Of a DNA stretch of 64,000 nucleotides, positions 26,723 through 35,267 are shown piece after piece. Source of the DNA: Sedimentibacter acidaminivorans (GTDB lineage Bacteria > Bacillota > Clostridia > Tissierellales > Sedimentibacteraceae); the NCBI RefSeq assembly GCF_017873955.1, contig NZ_JAGGKS010000005.1, positions 62,001 through 126,000 of the forward strand. The letters are read 5' to 3'. The notes beneath the pieces are model-generated. The model made no database searches. It saw nothing but the letters and a program-made list of their open reading frames with translations, and was not told the origin of the DNA. A program made the translations under genes and the position numbers. Each line of letters starts with the position of its first letter. The stretch's first letter is position 1.

Positions 26723-27658
26723 ATGAATAAGATAGTATTTTTTGGCGGAAAAGGAGGAGTTGGTAAAACTACGTGTAGTGCTTCATATGCAGTTTTTTCT
26801 GCAAAAAGTGGATTAAAAACACTTCTTGTATCTACAGATCCAGCTCATTCAACTTCAGATATTTTTGAGAAGAAAATTAAAAATGAGATAACCAATATTC
26901 TTCCTAACTTAGATGCTATAGAAATAAGTGGTGAAAAAGAAAGTAAAATTTATATGGACAATGTAAAAATTAGCTTAAAGAATGTTGTAAGTCCAGTTAT
27001 AGTAAAGGAAATAAATAAGCAGATAGATGCAGCTTCAATATCCCCTGGAACAGAAGAAGCAGCATTGTTCGATAAAATGATAGAAATTATAACCGAAAAG
27101 AACGATGAATATGATAGAATTATATTTGATACAGCTCCAACCGGTCATACAGTAAGACTTTTAACTTTACCAGAACTTTTAGGTGCTTGGCTTGATACGC
27201 TAATAAAGAAAAGAAGTAAGTCAGTTACATTAATGTCTATGGCTAATCATCACGGGCAAACTGATAAAAAAGATATAGATAATGATGAAGTAATTAAAAT
27301 ATTAAGAAAAAGATATGAAAAAATTAATAAAGCAAAAAAAATAATGATGGAAGATAAGCTTTTATCATTTATATTTGTTATAAATGCAGAAAAGCTACCT
27401 ATAGATGAAACTGTTAAAGCTATTAATATTTTAGAAAAATATAATGTATTAGTTGATGGTATTGTTGTAAATAAAATACTTCCAGAAAATATGAAGGATG
27501 ATTTTTGGAAAAGTAAAAAAGAACAAGAACAAAAATATTTAGATATTATTATGGAAACTTTTAAAGGTAAAAAAATATTTAAATTACCTCTTCTTCAAGA
27601 AGATATGAAATCAAACAATATTGAAAATATCGCAGATAAATTTTCAGAGTTTAATTGA
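26723..27658 (+). CDS. ArsA/GET3-family ATPase
   Basis: A 311-residue single-domain ATPase. It has the deviant Walker A KGGVGKTTCSASYA (residues 10-23), the ArsA/GET3 signature STDPAHSTSDIF in switch I and DTAPTGHTVRLLTLP in switch II. It lacks the CxxC zinc motif typical of eukaryotic GET3. No arsenic genes are nearby, so arsenite export is unlikely. Position directly behind the small CstA-associated gene (ten-base gap, AAGGAGG site) suggests a role with CstA, perhaps membrane-protein targeting or energising transport. That role is inference from gene order. Confidence 0.88.
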   Translation: MNKIVFFGGKGGVGKTTCSASYAVFSAKSGLKTLLVSTDPAHSTSDIFEKKIKNEITNILPNLDAIEISGEKESKIYMDNVKISLKNVVSPVIVKEINKQIDAASISPGTEEAALFDKMIEIITEKNDEYDRIIFDTAPTGHTVRLLTLPELLGAWLDTLIKKRSKSVTLMSMANHHGQTDKKDIDNDEVIKILRKRYEKINKAKKIMMEDKLLSFIFVINAEKLPIDETVKAINILEKYNVLVDGIVVNKILPENMKDDFWKSKKEQEQKYLDIIMETFKGKKIFKLPLLQEDMKSNNIENIADKFSEFN

Positions 27659-27695
27659 TTTATTAAACTAGAATAGTCATAATTAGAGGTGTGTG

Positions 27696-28625
27696 ATGGC
27701 AAATAAAGTGGAATTTTATTATGATTCAGCTGATTTGATTACTAAAATACATGCAATTAAGTGGGTGCCAGATGGTGAAATAAAATGTATTTTACAAATC
27801 GCTCATGGAATGCTTGAACATATTGAAAGGTATGATGAATTTGCAAATGCAATGGCAGATTTAGGAATAGTTGTATCAGGAAATGATCATTTAGGTCATG
27901 GCTCTTCTTTAATAAATGAGGAGTGCCGAGGTTTTTTTAGTGAAGGTGATGGAAATAAAGTTGTAATAGATGATATGAATAAACTTAATACTATTTTGAA
28001 AGAAGAATATCCTAATGCTTCATATTTTATATTAGGTCACAGCATGGGGTCTTTTTTAGTAAGACAATATATTACTATTTATAATAGTGGCATAAATGGG
28101 GCGATAATAGTTGGAACAGGACATCAACCCTATGCTTTATTGAAGACCGGATTAATAATTACAAAATTAATAGCAACTTTTAAAGGTTGGAGATACAGAA
28201 GTAAATTTGTAAATAATCTAGCTATTGGTAATAACAATAAAAAATTTCAACCATCTAGAACAAATGTGGATTGGCTTAGTAGAGATAAGAAAATTGTTGA
28301 TGAATACATAAAAGATAAAAAAATTAAATTTATTTTTACACTAAATTCATATTACAATATGTTTAAAGGAATGCTTACTTTATATGATGATAATAACTTG
28401 AAGAAAATGTTAAAAGATTTGCCTATTATATTATTATCTGGAGACCAAGACCCTGTAGGAAACTTTGGAAAGGATATTGTAATTCTATACGATAAATATA
28501 AAAAACTAGGAATAAAAGATGTTTCATATATACTCTATAAGGAAGATAGACACGAAATCCTAAATGAATTAGATAGAGAAAAAGTTTACAAAGATATTGG
28601 GGATTGGATTTTACACCACATGTAG
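27696..28625 (+). CDS. Alpha/beta hydrolase (serine aminopeptidase S33/monoacylglycerol lipase-like)
   Basis: A 309-residue hydrolase. The oxyanion region IAHGMLEHIERYDEFA, the GNDHLGHGSS segment and the nucleophile elbow GHSMGS match the monoglyceride lipase/lysophospholipase group. The rest of the triad is provided by Asp in LLSGDQDPVG and His in KEDRHEILNELDRE. No signal peptide is present, so it is cytoplasmic. Start ATG 27696 is supported by GAGGTG. The natural ester substrate is unknown; lipid turnover is the family expectation. Confidence 0.88.
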   Translation: MANKVEFYYDSADLITKIHAIKWVPDGEIKCILQIAHGMLEHIERYDEFANAMADLGIVVSGNDHLGHGSSLINEECRGFFSEGDGNKVVIDDMNKLNTILKEEYPNASYFILGHSMGSFLVRQYITIYNSGINGAIIVGTGHQPYALLKTGLIITKLIATFKGWRYRSKFVNNLAIGNNNKKFQPSRTNVDWLSRDKKIVDEYIKDKKIKFIFTLNSYYNMFKGMLTLYDDNNLKKMLKDLPIILLSGDQDPVGNFGKDIVILYDKYKKLGIKDVSYILYKEDRHEILNELDREKVYKDIGDWILHHM

Positions 28626-28700
28626 AATATGGGTTAAAGATATAAAAGGTTAGAGACATAATGTATTAGATTAATGTAAATTAAAGTAGGAGTATTATAA

Positions 28701-29249
28701 ATGATTAAAGAGTTTGAAGGTAAAAATCCCTTGTTAGATGAAAAAATTTATTTGGCTGAAGGTGCTAAGGTGATTGGTGCTGTAACTATGGATGAATACA
28801 GTAGCATTTGGCATAATACAGTTGTAAGGGGAGATGTTAATAGTATTAAAATTGGGAAATATACTAATATTCAAGATAATTCAGTAGTTCATGTTTCTGA
28901 TGAGTACTCAACAATAATTGGAGATTATGTAACTGTCGGTCATGGAGCAATAGTACATGGGTGCACTATTGAAGATCATTGTTTAATAGGAATGGGCTCT
29001 ATTGTAATGGATGGTACCATAATAGGAAGAGGAAGTATTGTAGCGGCAGGAGCTGTTGTATTAGGGAATCAAGAAATTCCACCTTACTCTATGGTTGCTG
29101 GTTTACCAGCCAAAGTTATCAAAAGTATTCCCGAAAAGTTTGATAGCATACATGCTCAGGCTGTAAAATATAAAACCTTGTGGACTGAAAGATATAACAT
29201 AGATCCAAATGCTAGTGGTGAAAAATATAACGGCGATAAAATAGTATAG
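28701..29249 (+). CDS. Gamma-carbonic-anhydrase-like hexapeptide-repeat protein
   Basis: A 182-residue left-handed beta-helix protein of the YrdA/CaiE/gamma-carbonic anhydrase group. Many hexapeptide repeats run through the middle (GRGSIVAAGAVVLGN and similar). The zinc-binding histidines are seen in NSVVHVSD and VGHGAIVHG. The usual family ending appears as a C-terminal helix. It probably acts as a trimer in the cytoplasm; whether it hydrates CO2 is uncertain, since many YrdA-type members show little activity. It stands alone between the hydrolase and the ferritin-like gene. Confidence 0.92.
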   Translation: MIKEFEGKNPLLDEKIYLAEGAKVIGAVTMDEYSSIWHNTVVRGDVNSIKIGKYTNIQDNSVVHVSDEYSTIIGDYVTVGHGAIVHGCTIEDHCLIGMGSIVMDGTIIGRGSIVAAGAVVLGNQEIPPYSMVAGLPAKVIKSIPEKFDSIHAQAVKYKTLWTERYNIDPNASGEKYNGDKIV

Positions 29250-29378
29250 TTTGAGTGATATTTTTACTAAAGTTTATTTTAATATGTATTAATTATTAAA
29301 AAATGTTTAAATTAAATTAAGATATGGTATATATTAAAATAACAGTGAAAATTTTTATTAATCTAAGGAGGAAAAAAG

Positions 29379-29876
29379 GTGTATAAAGAAGAATTAGCAA
29401 TAATTTCCCAAGCTATATTAAATGAAGTTGAAGGTCGTGAGTTTTATTTGATGGCTAGTGCACAAGCTACTTCAAATGGTACTCAGCAAGCTTTTCTAGA
29501 ATTAGCTAATGAAGAAAGAAAACACGAGGAATATCTTAAAAAATTATGGAATGAACTAAGTGGTGGATCAGAACTTGATATTGAAAGTGTACTTGAGACA
29601 GGAATAGAAATTCCTTCTCCAAAAATCTATCAATGGGGAAAAGTTGACAAAGATAGTATATCTTCTACTATGTCTGTATTTAGTGTAGGCATGCAAATGG
29701 AACAGCATTCAGTGAAGTTTTATGAGGATGCTAAATCGAAATTATCATCTAGAGCAGGTAAAGAATTGTTTGATTTATTGATAAAATGGGAAAATGTTCA
29801 TTTGACTCAATTTAATGAACAATATAAATTATTGAAAGAAGAATGGTGGTCTTATCAAGAATTTGCACCATTTTAA
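29379..29876 (+). CDS. Ferritin-like/rubrerythrin-type di-iron protein
   Basis: A 165-residue four-helix-bundle protein. The metal ligands are expected in LNEVEGREFYLMA (first helix), ANEERKHEEYL (ExxH, second helix), GMQMEQHSVKFYEDA and KWENVHLTQF (third and fourth helices). It has no C-terminal rubredoxin domain, so it is the short erythrin/ferritin-like type. Translation starts at GTG 29379 behind AAGGAGG. It may reduce peroxide or store iron in this anaerobe. It appears to be transcribed alone. Confidence 0.85.
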   Translation: MYKEELAIISQAILNEVEGREFYLMASAQATSNGTQQAFLELANEERKHEEYLKKLWNELSGGSELDIESVLETGIEIPSPKIYQWGKVDKDSISSTMSVFSVGMQMEQHSVKFYEDAKSKLSSRAGKELFDLLIKWENVHLTQFNEQYKLLKEEWWSYQEFAPF

Positions 29877-29930
29877 TTATATTGCAATTTAGTTCACGAC
29901 AATTAATTACATATTAGGTTAAATATTGTA

Positions 29931-29959
29931 TTGCGTATTTTAAATATTTAAGTTATAAT
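29931..29959 (+). promoter_or_regulatory. Promoter of the riboswitch-controlled nucleoside importer
   Basis: TTGCGT (29931-29936) and TATAAT (29954-29959) with 17-base spacing lie about 36 bases upstream of the aptamer. Confidence 0.75.
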
Positions 29960-29994
29960 ACAAATGATAAAATTACAATTAAATAATTATTGCA

Positions 29995-30061
29995 TCAATA
30001 TAATATGGATAATATGGATCCAAAGTCTCTACCGAACAACCGTAAATTGTTTGACTATTGA
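29995..30061 (+). ncRNA. Purine riboswitch aptamer, guanine/hypoxanthine type
   Basis: Stem P1 pairs TCAATA (29995-30000) with TATTGA (30056-30061). The conserved core is present: ATATGG in loop 2, GTCTCTACC in the P2-P3 junction, ACCGTAAA in loop 3 and GACTAT before P1 closes. The specificity base before TAT is C, which pairs with guanine or hypoxanthine rather than adenine. Placement before a purine-nucleoside-type ABC importer fits repression when purines are plentiful. Confidence 0.95.
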
Positions 30062-30094
30062 AGTTTTTTTGATTTTTATTATATTATATATGAT

Positions 30095-30120
30095 GCGAAT
30101 AGTTTACTATTCGCTTTTTT
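30095..30120 (+). terminator. Riboswitch expression-platform terminator
   Basis: An 8-bp stem GCGAATAG/CTATTCGC (30095-30102 with 30107-30114), loop TTTA and six T. The AATAGT of its 5' arm can also pair with ACTATT of the aptamer's P1 3' side (30054-30059), providing the alternative antiterminator. Guanine binding should therefore turn the operon off. Confidence 0.88.
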
Positions 30121-30158
30121 ATATTGTCAATATTATTTAGTGTAAATGTAAATACATA

Positions 30159-30192
30159 GGACAATAGGACAGGTGAAACGTCCCCGTGTCCG
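30159..30192. repeat. GC-rich palindromic element between riboswitch and importer gene
   Basis: The segment contains GGACAGGTGAAACGTCCCCG and ends in TGTCC, so GGACA and TGTCC arms face each other. Its base composition differs sharply from the AT-rich surroundings. It resembles the dispersed GGGGAC/GTCCCC elements seen in many clostridial genomes. Confidence 0.55.
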
Positions 30193-30204
30193 GGAGGAGA
30201 GAAA

Positions 30205-31362
30205 ATGAAAAAGTTATTTAAGATTGTTTTAACATTAGGATTGGTATTAACATTATTTACTGCTTGTGCACAAAAACCAGCAGCACAAGAGCCTGCAGCA
30301 CAAGAACCATCTGAAACAAAGGAATTTCCAGCAATAGCAAAAGAAGATATTAAAGTAGGTGTTATTCATATTGGTAACCCTGCAGATGGATCTGGTTACA
30401 CATATGCACATGATCAAGGAATTGTAGGAATGCAAGAAGCTATTGGTCTTGAAGATAGCCAAATTATTCGTAAAAATAATGTGAACGATAGTGATCCAAC
30501 AGCTACAGAAACTGCAATACTTGAATGTATTGAAGAAGGATGTAATATTATATTCGGTACAAGCTGGGGATACATGGATACAATGGAAGCTTTAGCGGCA
30601 GAATATCCTGATGTAATATTCTCACATGGTTCAGGATATAAGAGCAACGATGCAAACTTTAATAATTATTTTGGAAGAATATATCAAGCTAGATATTTAA
30701 CTGGTATTGCTGCTGGTTTAAAAACAGAATCTAACTTAATTGGATATGTAGCAGCTATGGGCCAAGATAATTCAGAAGTAACAGGAGGCCTTGATGCATT
30801 TGCATTAGGAGTATATTCTGTTAATCCTGATGCTAAGGTTTATGTAAAAGTTACAAATAGCTGGTTTTCTCCAGAAGAAGAAACAAATGCAGCAAAAGCA
30901 TTGTTAGGTGAAGGTTGTGACGTAATTGCACAACATTGCGATACTCCAAATCCACAATTAGAAGCTGAAAAAGCAGGTGCATTTGGTATTGGATATAACT
31001 CAGACATGTCTAAAGATGCTCCAAAAGCAACATTGACATCAGCGGTATGGAACTGGGCAGCATATTATACTTGGGCAGTTGAAAATGCTGTAAATGGAAC
31101 TTGGACAGGCGAGAACTATTATGGTGGTATGAAAGAAGGATTAATTGCTATTTCTCCTATTAATGAAAGTATAGTAGCAGATGGTACAATTGAAGCAATA
31201 GAAAGTGCAGAGAAATCTATGCTTGATGGTAGCTTTAATGTATTTGATGGTGTGATTGAAACTAACGATGGAAGTACTGTGGGAGAAGAAGGTAAAACTT
31301 TAGATGATGCAACAATTACTGGTGGAATTAACTGGTATTTCAAAACAGTAACAGTTAAATAA
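30205..31362 (+). CDS. BMP-family nucleoside ABC transporter substrate-binding lipoprotein
   Basis: A 385-residue lipoprotein with a lipobox LFTAC (Cys21), a short Ala/Pro/Glu linker (AAQEPAAQEPSETKE) and a BMP/Med domain. The starting strand KVGVIHIGNPADGSGYTYAHDQGI, the GRIYQARYLTGIAAGLKT segment and the C-terminal GEEGKTLDDATITGGINWY are typical of PnrA/BmpA/NupN purine-nucleoside receptors. The guanine riboswitch upstream supports a purine or nucleoside ligand. It acts on the outer membrane face and delivers to the ATPase and two permeases encoded next. Confidence 0.93.
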   Translation: MKKLFKIVLTLGLVLTLFTACAQKPAAQEPAAQEPSETKEFPAIAKEDIKVGVIHIGNPADGSGYTYAHDQGIVGMQEAIGLEDSQIIRKNNVNDSDPTATETAILECIEEGCNIIFGTSWGYMDTMEALAAEYPDVIFSHGSGYKSNDANFNNYFGRIYQARYLTGIAAGLKTESNLIGYVAAMGQDNSEVTGGLDAFALGVYSVNPDAKVYVKVTNSWFSPEEETNAAKALLGEGCDVIAQHCDTPNPQLEAEKAGAFGIGYNSDMSKDAPKATLTSAVWNWAAYYTWAVENAVNGTWTGENYYGGMKEGLIAISPINESIVADGTIEAIESAEKSMLDGSFNVFDGVIETNDGSTVGEEGKTLDDATITGGINWYFKTVTVK

Positions 31363-31387
31363 TAAAGATATTTAAAATAGTAAAAAG

Positions 31388-31439
31388 ATGGGTCGGTTAG
31401 CTTTGATTTACGCATGCGTACTAAAGGAGGCTGACCCAT
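31388..31439 (+). promoter_or_regulatory. Large hairpin between the binding-protein gene and the ABC ATPase gene
   Basis: Arms ATGGGTC (31388-31394) and GACCCAT (31433-31439) enclose further partial pairing and a central 12-bp perfect palindrome TACGCATGCGTA (31409-31420). The T run is poor. It may protect the upstream message or reduce readthrough, giving more binding protein than transporter. Confidence 0.6.
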
Positions 31440-31492
31440 TATTATTGTTAGGAGGCAGAAAAGTCTTCTAAAATATGTAGATAGGAGGTATT

Positions 31493-33028
31493 ATGTCAGA
31501 TTCTAGTACAACAAGATATGCAATTGAGCTTAAAGATATTACAAAAACTTTTGGAAGTGTTGTTGCTAATGAAAACATCAACCTTTCAATAAAATATGGC
31601 GAAATTCTAGCTTTGCTTGGAGAAAACGGTTCAGGTAAAACAACTTTGATGAATATGTTGTCGGGAATTTATTATCCTGACGCTGGTTCAATATCTATTT
31701 CAGGTGAAGAGGTTGCAATTACATCACCTACTGATGCAATTAATTATGGAGTAGGAATGATTCATCAGCATTTTAAATTGGTAGAAGTTCATAATGCGAT
31801 GGATAATATAGTGCTTGGCACAAAGGAAAAACATCTAAAACCAATCGTGTTAAAAGAAAAGATATTAAATATTAGTAATAAGTTTGGGCTAGAAATAGAG
31901 CCTGAGAAAAAAGTATATAATATGTCGGTGAGTGAAAAACAAACAGTTGAAATTATGAAGGTGTTATATCGAGGAGCAGAAATTTTAATTTTAGATGAGC
32001 CAACAGCAGTGCTTACACCCCAAGAAACAGAAAAATTATTCGCAATATTACGTAAAATGAAAGATCAAGGAAGTGCAATAATAATTATTACTCATAAGCT
32101 ACATGAAGTTTTATCAATTAGTGATAGAGTGGCAATTCTTCGTAAGGGTAAGCTAATTGATACTGTTGAAACAAAAGAAACAAATGAAAAACAGTTAACG
32201 GAGCTAATGGTTGGAAGACCTGTTAGTTTAAAAATTGAACGCCCAGAGGTGGAAGAGAAAAAAACTATTCTCAAGGTAATAGACCTTTCTGTTATGAATG
32301 AGGATGGGACAATGGGTTTAAATAATATTAATTTTAAACTAAAAAAAGGTGAAATATTAGGAGTCGCAGGAATTGCAGGAAGTGGTCAGAAGGAATTATG
32401 CGAGTCAATAGCAGGACTTATGAAAGTAAAAACAGGTGCAGTTTTATGCAATAAAGAAAATATTATAGGTAAAACCCCTGATGAGATTATAAAATTAGGA
32501 ATCAGTATGAGTTTTGTGCCAGAGGACAGGCTTGGTATGGGTCTAGTTGGAACTATGGGAATGGTAGAAAACATGATGTTAAAATCCTATAAAATTAATA
32601 AGGGATTTTTTATAGATAAAAAGCCAGCAAGAAAATTATCAGAAATATTGGTTAAGAAGCTAGGTATTGTAACACCAAATGTTGAGACACCAGTAAGAAT
32701 GATGTCTGGTGGAAATGTTCAAAAAGTATTGTTAGGTAGAGAAATAGAGTCGAATCCTAATGTATTAATAACTGCATATCCAGTGAGAGGGCTTGATATT
32801 AATTCTTCTTATATGATTTATGATTTATTAAACGAACAAAAGAAAAAAGGTGTTGCAATTTTATTTATTGGTGAAGATTTAGACGTTTTATTAGAGTTGT
32901 CCGATAGAATTATGGTGTTGTGTCATGGAGAGTTGAAAGGAATAGTAGACGCTAAAGAAACAACTAAAGAAGAGCTTGGACTCATGATGACAGGGAAAAG
33001 TTTACAGGGGGTTGATATAGATGAATAA
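31493..33028 (+). CDS. Nucleoside ABC transporter ATPase with two nucleotide-binding domains (NupO/YufO-like)
   Basis: A 511-residue tandem ATPase. The first domain has Walker A GENGSGKT (about residues 43-50), YNMSVSEKQTVEI as a weak signature and ILILDEPTAVLTPQE. The second has a degenerate Walker A (GIAGSGQKE), signature MMSGGNVQKVLLGRE and altered Walker B ITAYPVRGLDI. This asymmetry is normal for the RbsA/NupO class. GGAGG precedes ATG 31493. The gene overlaps the next permease by eight bases, so the three membrane-complex genes are translationally coupled. Confidence 0.93.
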   Translation: MSDSSTTRYAIELKDITKTFGSVVANENINLSIKYGEILALLGENGSGKTTLMNMLSGIYYPDAGSISISGEEVAITSPTDAINYGVGMIHQHFKLVEVHNAMDNIVLGTKEKHLKPIVLKEKILNISNKFGLEIEPEKKVYNMSVSEKQTVEIMKVLYRGAEILILDEPTAVLTPQETEKLFAILRKMKDQGSAIIIITHKLHEVLSISDRVAILRKGKLIDTVETKETNEKQLTELMVGRPVSLKIERPEVEEKKTILKVIDLSVMNEDGTMGLNNINFKLKKGEILGVAGIAGSGQKELCESIAGLMKVKTGAVLCNKENIIGKTPDEIIKLGISMSFVPEDRLGMGLVGTMGMVENMMLKSYKINKGFFIDKKPARKLSEILVKKLGIVTPNVETPVRMMSGGNVQKVLLGREIESNPNVLITAYPVRGLDINSSYMIYDLLNEQKKKGVAILFIGEDLDVLLELSDRIMVLCHGELKGIVDAKETTKEELGLMMTGKSLQGVDIDE

Positions 33029-34115
33029 TATAAATAATAAATCAAAACAACCTTTGATGCGTACTGTTAAAAGGGCTGAGCGTTCTAAAATGGATATACT
33101 TAAACTAAGAATAATTGCATTTGTACTTGCTTTATTTGCAGGTGGCTTATTTATTCTTTTAATAGGGTATAACCCAGCACAATTATATGGAACAATTATT
33201 TCTGGAGCATTTCGCAGTGAGATGGCAATTCAAGCAACAATAAAATTTATGATACCACTCCTTATTTCTGCACTTGGAATAACATTAGCATTTAAAATGA
33301 AGTTTTGGAACATAGGCGCTGAAGGTCAAATTATAATGGGTGCTATATTTGCTTCATATTTTGCCTTGTTTCACAGTAATTGGCCACATTTTTTATTACT
33401 TTTAGTAATGTTTGTAGCTGGATTTATTGGAGGAGGATTGTGGGGTTTGATACCTGCATATTTTAAATCTAGATTTAATACTAATGAAACATTATTTACA
33501 CTAATGCTAAATTATATAGCATTGCATGTTATATCATTTTTGCGTGATGGTCCATGGAAAGATCCTGGTTCATCGGGATTCCCTAAAATTGCGAGATTTA
33601 ATGCAAATGCACATATAGATAAAATATTTGGAGTTCAATTTGGTTGGATTATAGCTTTGATTTTAGTTGTTGTTTTATTTATTTATATAAGAAATACAAA
33701 ACAAGGTTATGAAATAAATGTTGTTGGTGTTAGTCAAGCTACTGCAAAATATAGCGGTATGAATGTAAAGAAAATTATTCTTCGTACTATGATTTTAAGT
33801 GGTGGTATCTGTGGTATAACTGGAATGATTCAAGCTACAGGATCAGATATGACTTTGGCAGCATCTGTCGCAGGTGGAGTTGGTTTTACTGCAATAATTG
33901 TTGCATGGCTTGCTAATTTAAATCCATTTGGAATTTTGATGGTTTCATTTTTATTTAGTGTTTTGGAAAAGGGTAGCAGCGTAATGCAGTCAACTTATGG
34001 ATTGTCAACTTATTCAGCAAGTGTACTTCAAGGAATAATACTGTTTTTTATATTAGGATGTGAATTTTATATTCGTTACAAGTTTGTATTTAGAAGTAAG
34101 GGTGGTGTTAAATAA
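33021..34115 (+). CDS. Nucleoside ABC transporter permease (NupP/YufP-like)
   Basis: A 364-residue permease of the BPD_transp_2 family with about ten helices after a basic N-terminus (VKRAERSKMDILKL). FWNIGAEGQIIMGAIFASY is the strongly conserved motif of the family, followed by FNTNETLFTLMLNYIA. It overlaps both neighbours (eight bases with the ATPase, one with the second permease) and forms the heterodimeric channel with the next gene product. Substrate is inferred to be purine nucleosides from the riboswitch and the BMP receptor. Confidence 0.93.
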   Translation: MNNINNKSKQPLMRTVKRAERSKMDILKLRIIAFVLALFAGGLFILLIGYNPAQLYGTIISGAFRSEMAIQATIKFMIPLLISALGITLAFKMKFWNIGAEGQIIMGAIFASYFALFHSNWPHFLLLLVMFVAGFIGGGLWGLIPAYFKSRFNTNETLFTLMLNYIALHVISFLRDGPWKDPGSSGFPKIARFNANAHIDKIFGVQFGWIIALILVVVLFIYIRNTKQGYEINVVGVSQATAKYSGMNVKKIILRTMILSGGICGITGMIQATGSDMTLAASVAGGVGFTAIIVAWLANLNPFGILMVSFLFSVLEKGSSVMQSTYGLSTYSASVLQGIILFFILGCEFYIRYKFVFRSKGGVK

Positions 34116-35071
34116 TGAATATATTTTTAAATTTTTTAATAGCATCAGTTCTTGCTGGAACACCTCTTTTATTTGGTACAATTGGAGAAATAATGAATGA
34201 AAAAGCTGGTCATTTAAATTTAGGGGTTGAAGGGATGATGGCTATGGGTGCTTGCGCAGGTTTTATGGCAGGATTCATGAGCAATAACCTATTAATAGCA
34301 TTATTAGCTGCGTTTGCTGCTGGAATGATAGGCGCATTAATTTATGCTATTTTAACAATAACATTTATGGCAGACCAAAATGTTACAGGACTTACTTTAA
34401 CTATTTTTGGAGTAGGTATTTCAAATTTTTTTGGTGAATATATGCTTGTTCATTCGGAAACTAATTCATTAAAGCTACCAGAGCAAATTACAGCTCAGCT
34501 AAGTAATATTAATATACCGTTTTTAACTGATATACCAGTTATTGGTCCATTGCTTTTTAATTACAATGCTTTCGTGTATTTGGGAATCCTGACAGCAATA
34601 TTATGTGGAATTTATTTAAATCATACTAAACTAGGATTAAATGTTAGAGCAATTGGAGAAAATCCAGGTGCTGCAGATGCAGCTGGAATTAAAGTTACAA
34701 AACTTAAATATTTTAATGTGATGTTAGGTGGAGGAATTTGTGGCATTGGTGGAGCTTATTGCTCAATGATAATAAATGGTGGTGTTTGGATGAGTAATAG
34801 TGTAAATGGTATGGGATGGATTGCTGTTGCGCTTGTTATTTTTGCCTCGTGGAGTCCAACGAAAGCTATATTTGGTTCTTTTGTTTTTGGAGGCTTTAAT
34901 ATTTTGAAATATTATTTTCCGAAAAGTATAATAACTATTCCAAATGCGTTCTATGATATGCTTCCGTTTATTATAACTGCACTAGTATTAGTAATTACTT
35001 CAATTCGCAAGTCAAAAGAAAATTCACAACCAGCAAGCTGTGGGGTAAATTACTTTAGAGAAGAAAGATAA
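34115..35071 (+). CDS. Nucleoside ABC transporter permease (NupQ/YufQ-like)
   Basis: A 318-residue partner permease. NEKAGHLNLGVEGMMAMGACAGFMAG is the hallmark of the second permease of this class, and LNVRAIGENPGAADAAGIKVTKLKYF is the conserved cytoplasmic loop that contacts the ATPase. Its ATG overlaps the TAA of the preceding permease by one base. It is the last gene of the riboswitch-controlled importer. A hydrophilic C-terminal tail follows the last helix. Confidence 0.93.
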   Translation: MNIFLNFLIASVLAGTPLLFGTIGEIMNEKAGHLNLGVEGMMAMGACAGFMAGFMSNNLLIALLAAFAAGMIGALIYAILTITFMADQNVTGLTLTIFGVGISNFFGEYMLVHSETNSLKLPEQITAQLSNINIPFLTDIPVIGPLLFNYNAFVYLGILTAILCGIYLNHTKLGLNVRAIGENPGAADAAGIKVTKLKYFNVMLGGGICGIGGAYCSMIINGGVWMSNSVNGMGWIAVALVIFASWSPTKAIFGSFVFGGFNILKYYFPKSIITIPNAFYDMLPFIITALVLVITSIRKSKENSQPASCGVNYFREER

Positions 35072-35267
35072 TAATGAGAATTTGGCAGGTCTATTGGAAA
35101 GTCATAATTATATGATTTTCTAGTAGGCCAGTTTATATTTTAAGCTAAAGTTAAGTAATTTTAGTTGATTTTTCAATTTAAAAATGCAATAATAAATATA
35201 AGGAATTAATGAAAAAAGGATGAATTATGGTAATGAAATATAAAGCAAGCAAAAGGAAGTGGACGTA

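Larger units (their letters stand above)
29877..30204 (+). other. Regulatory leader of the nucleoside importer (328 bp without a gene)
   Basis: This stretch holds a promoter (29931-29959), a guanine-type riboswitch aptamer (29995-30061), its terminator (30095-30120), a GC-rich palindromic element (30159-30192) and the ribosome binding site GGGAGGAG. No coding sequence is apparent. Confidence 0.85.

Noticed and set aside
26723-27658. Arsenic resistance assignment for the ArsA-type ATPase
   Set aside because: No arsB, arsR, arsD or arsC gene is nearby, and the context is CstA; the ATPase belongs to the broader ArsA/GET3 group.
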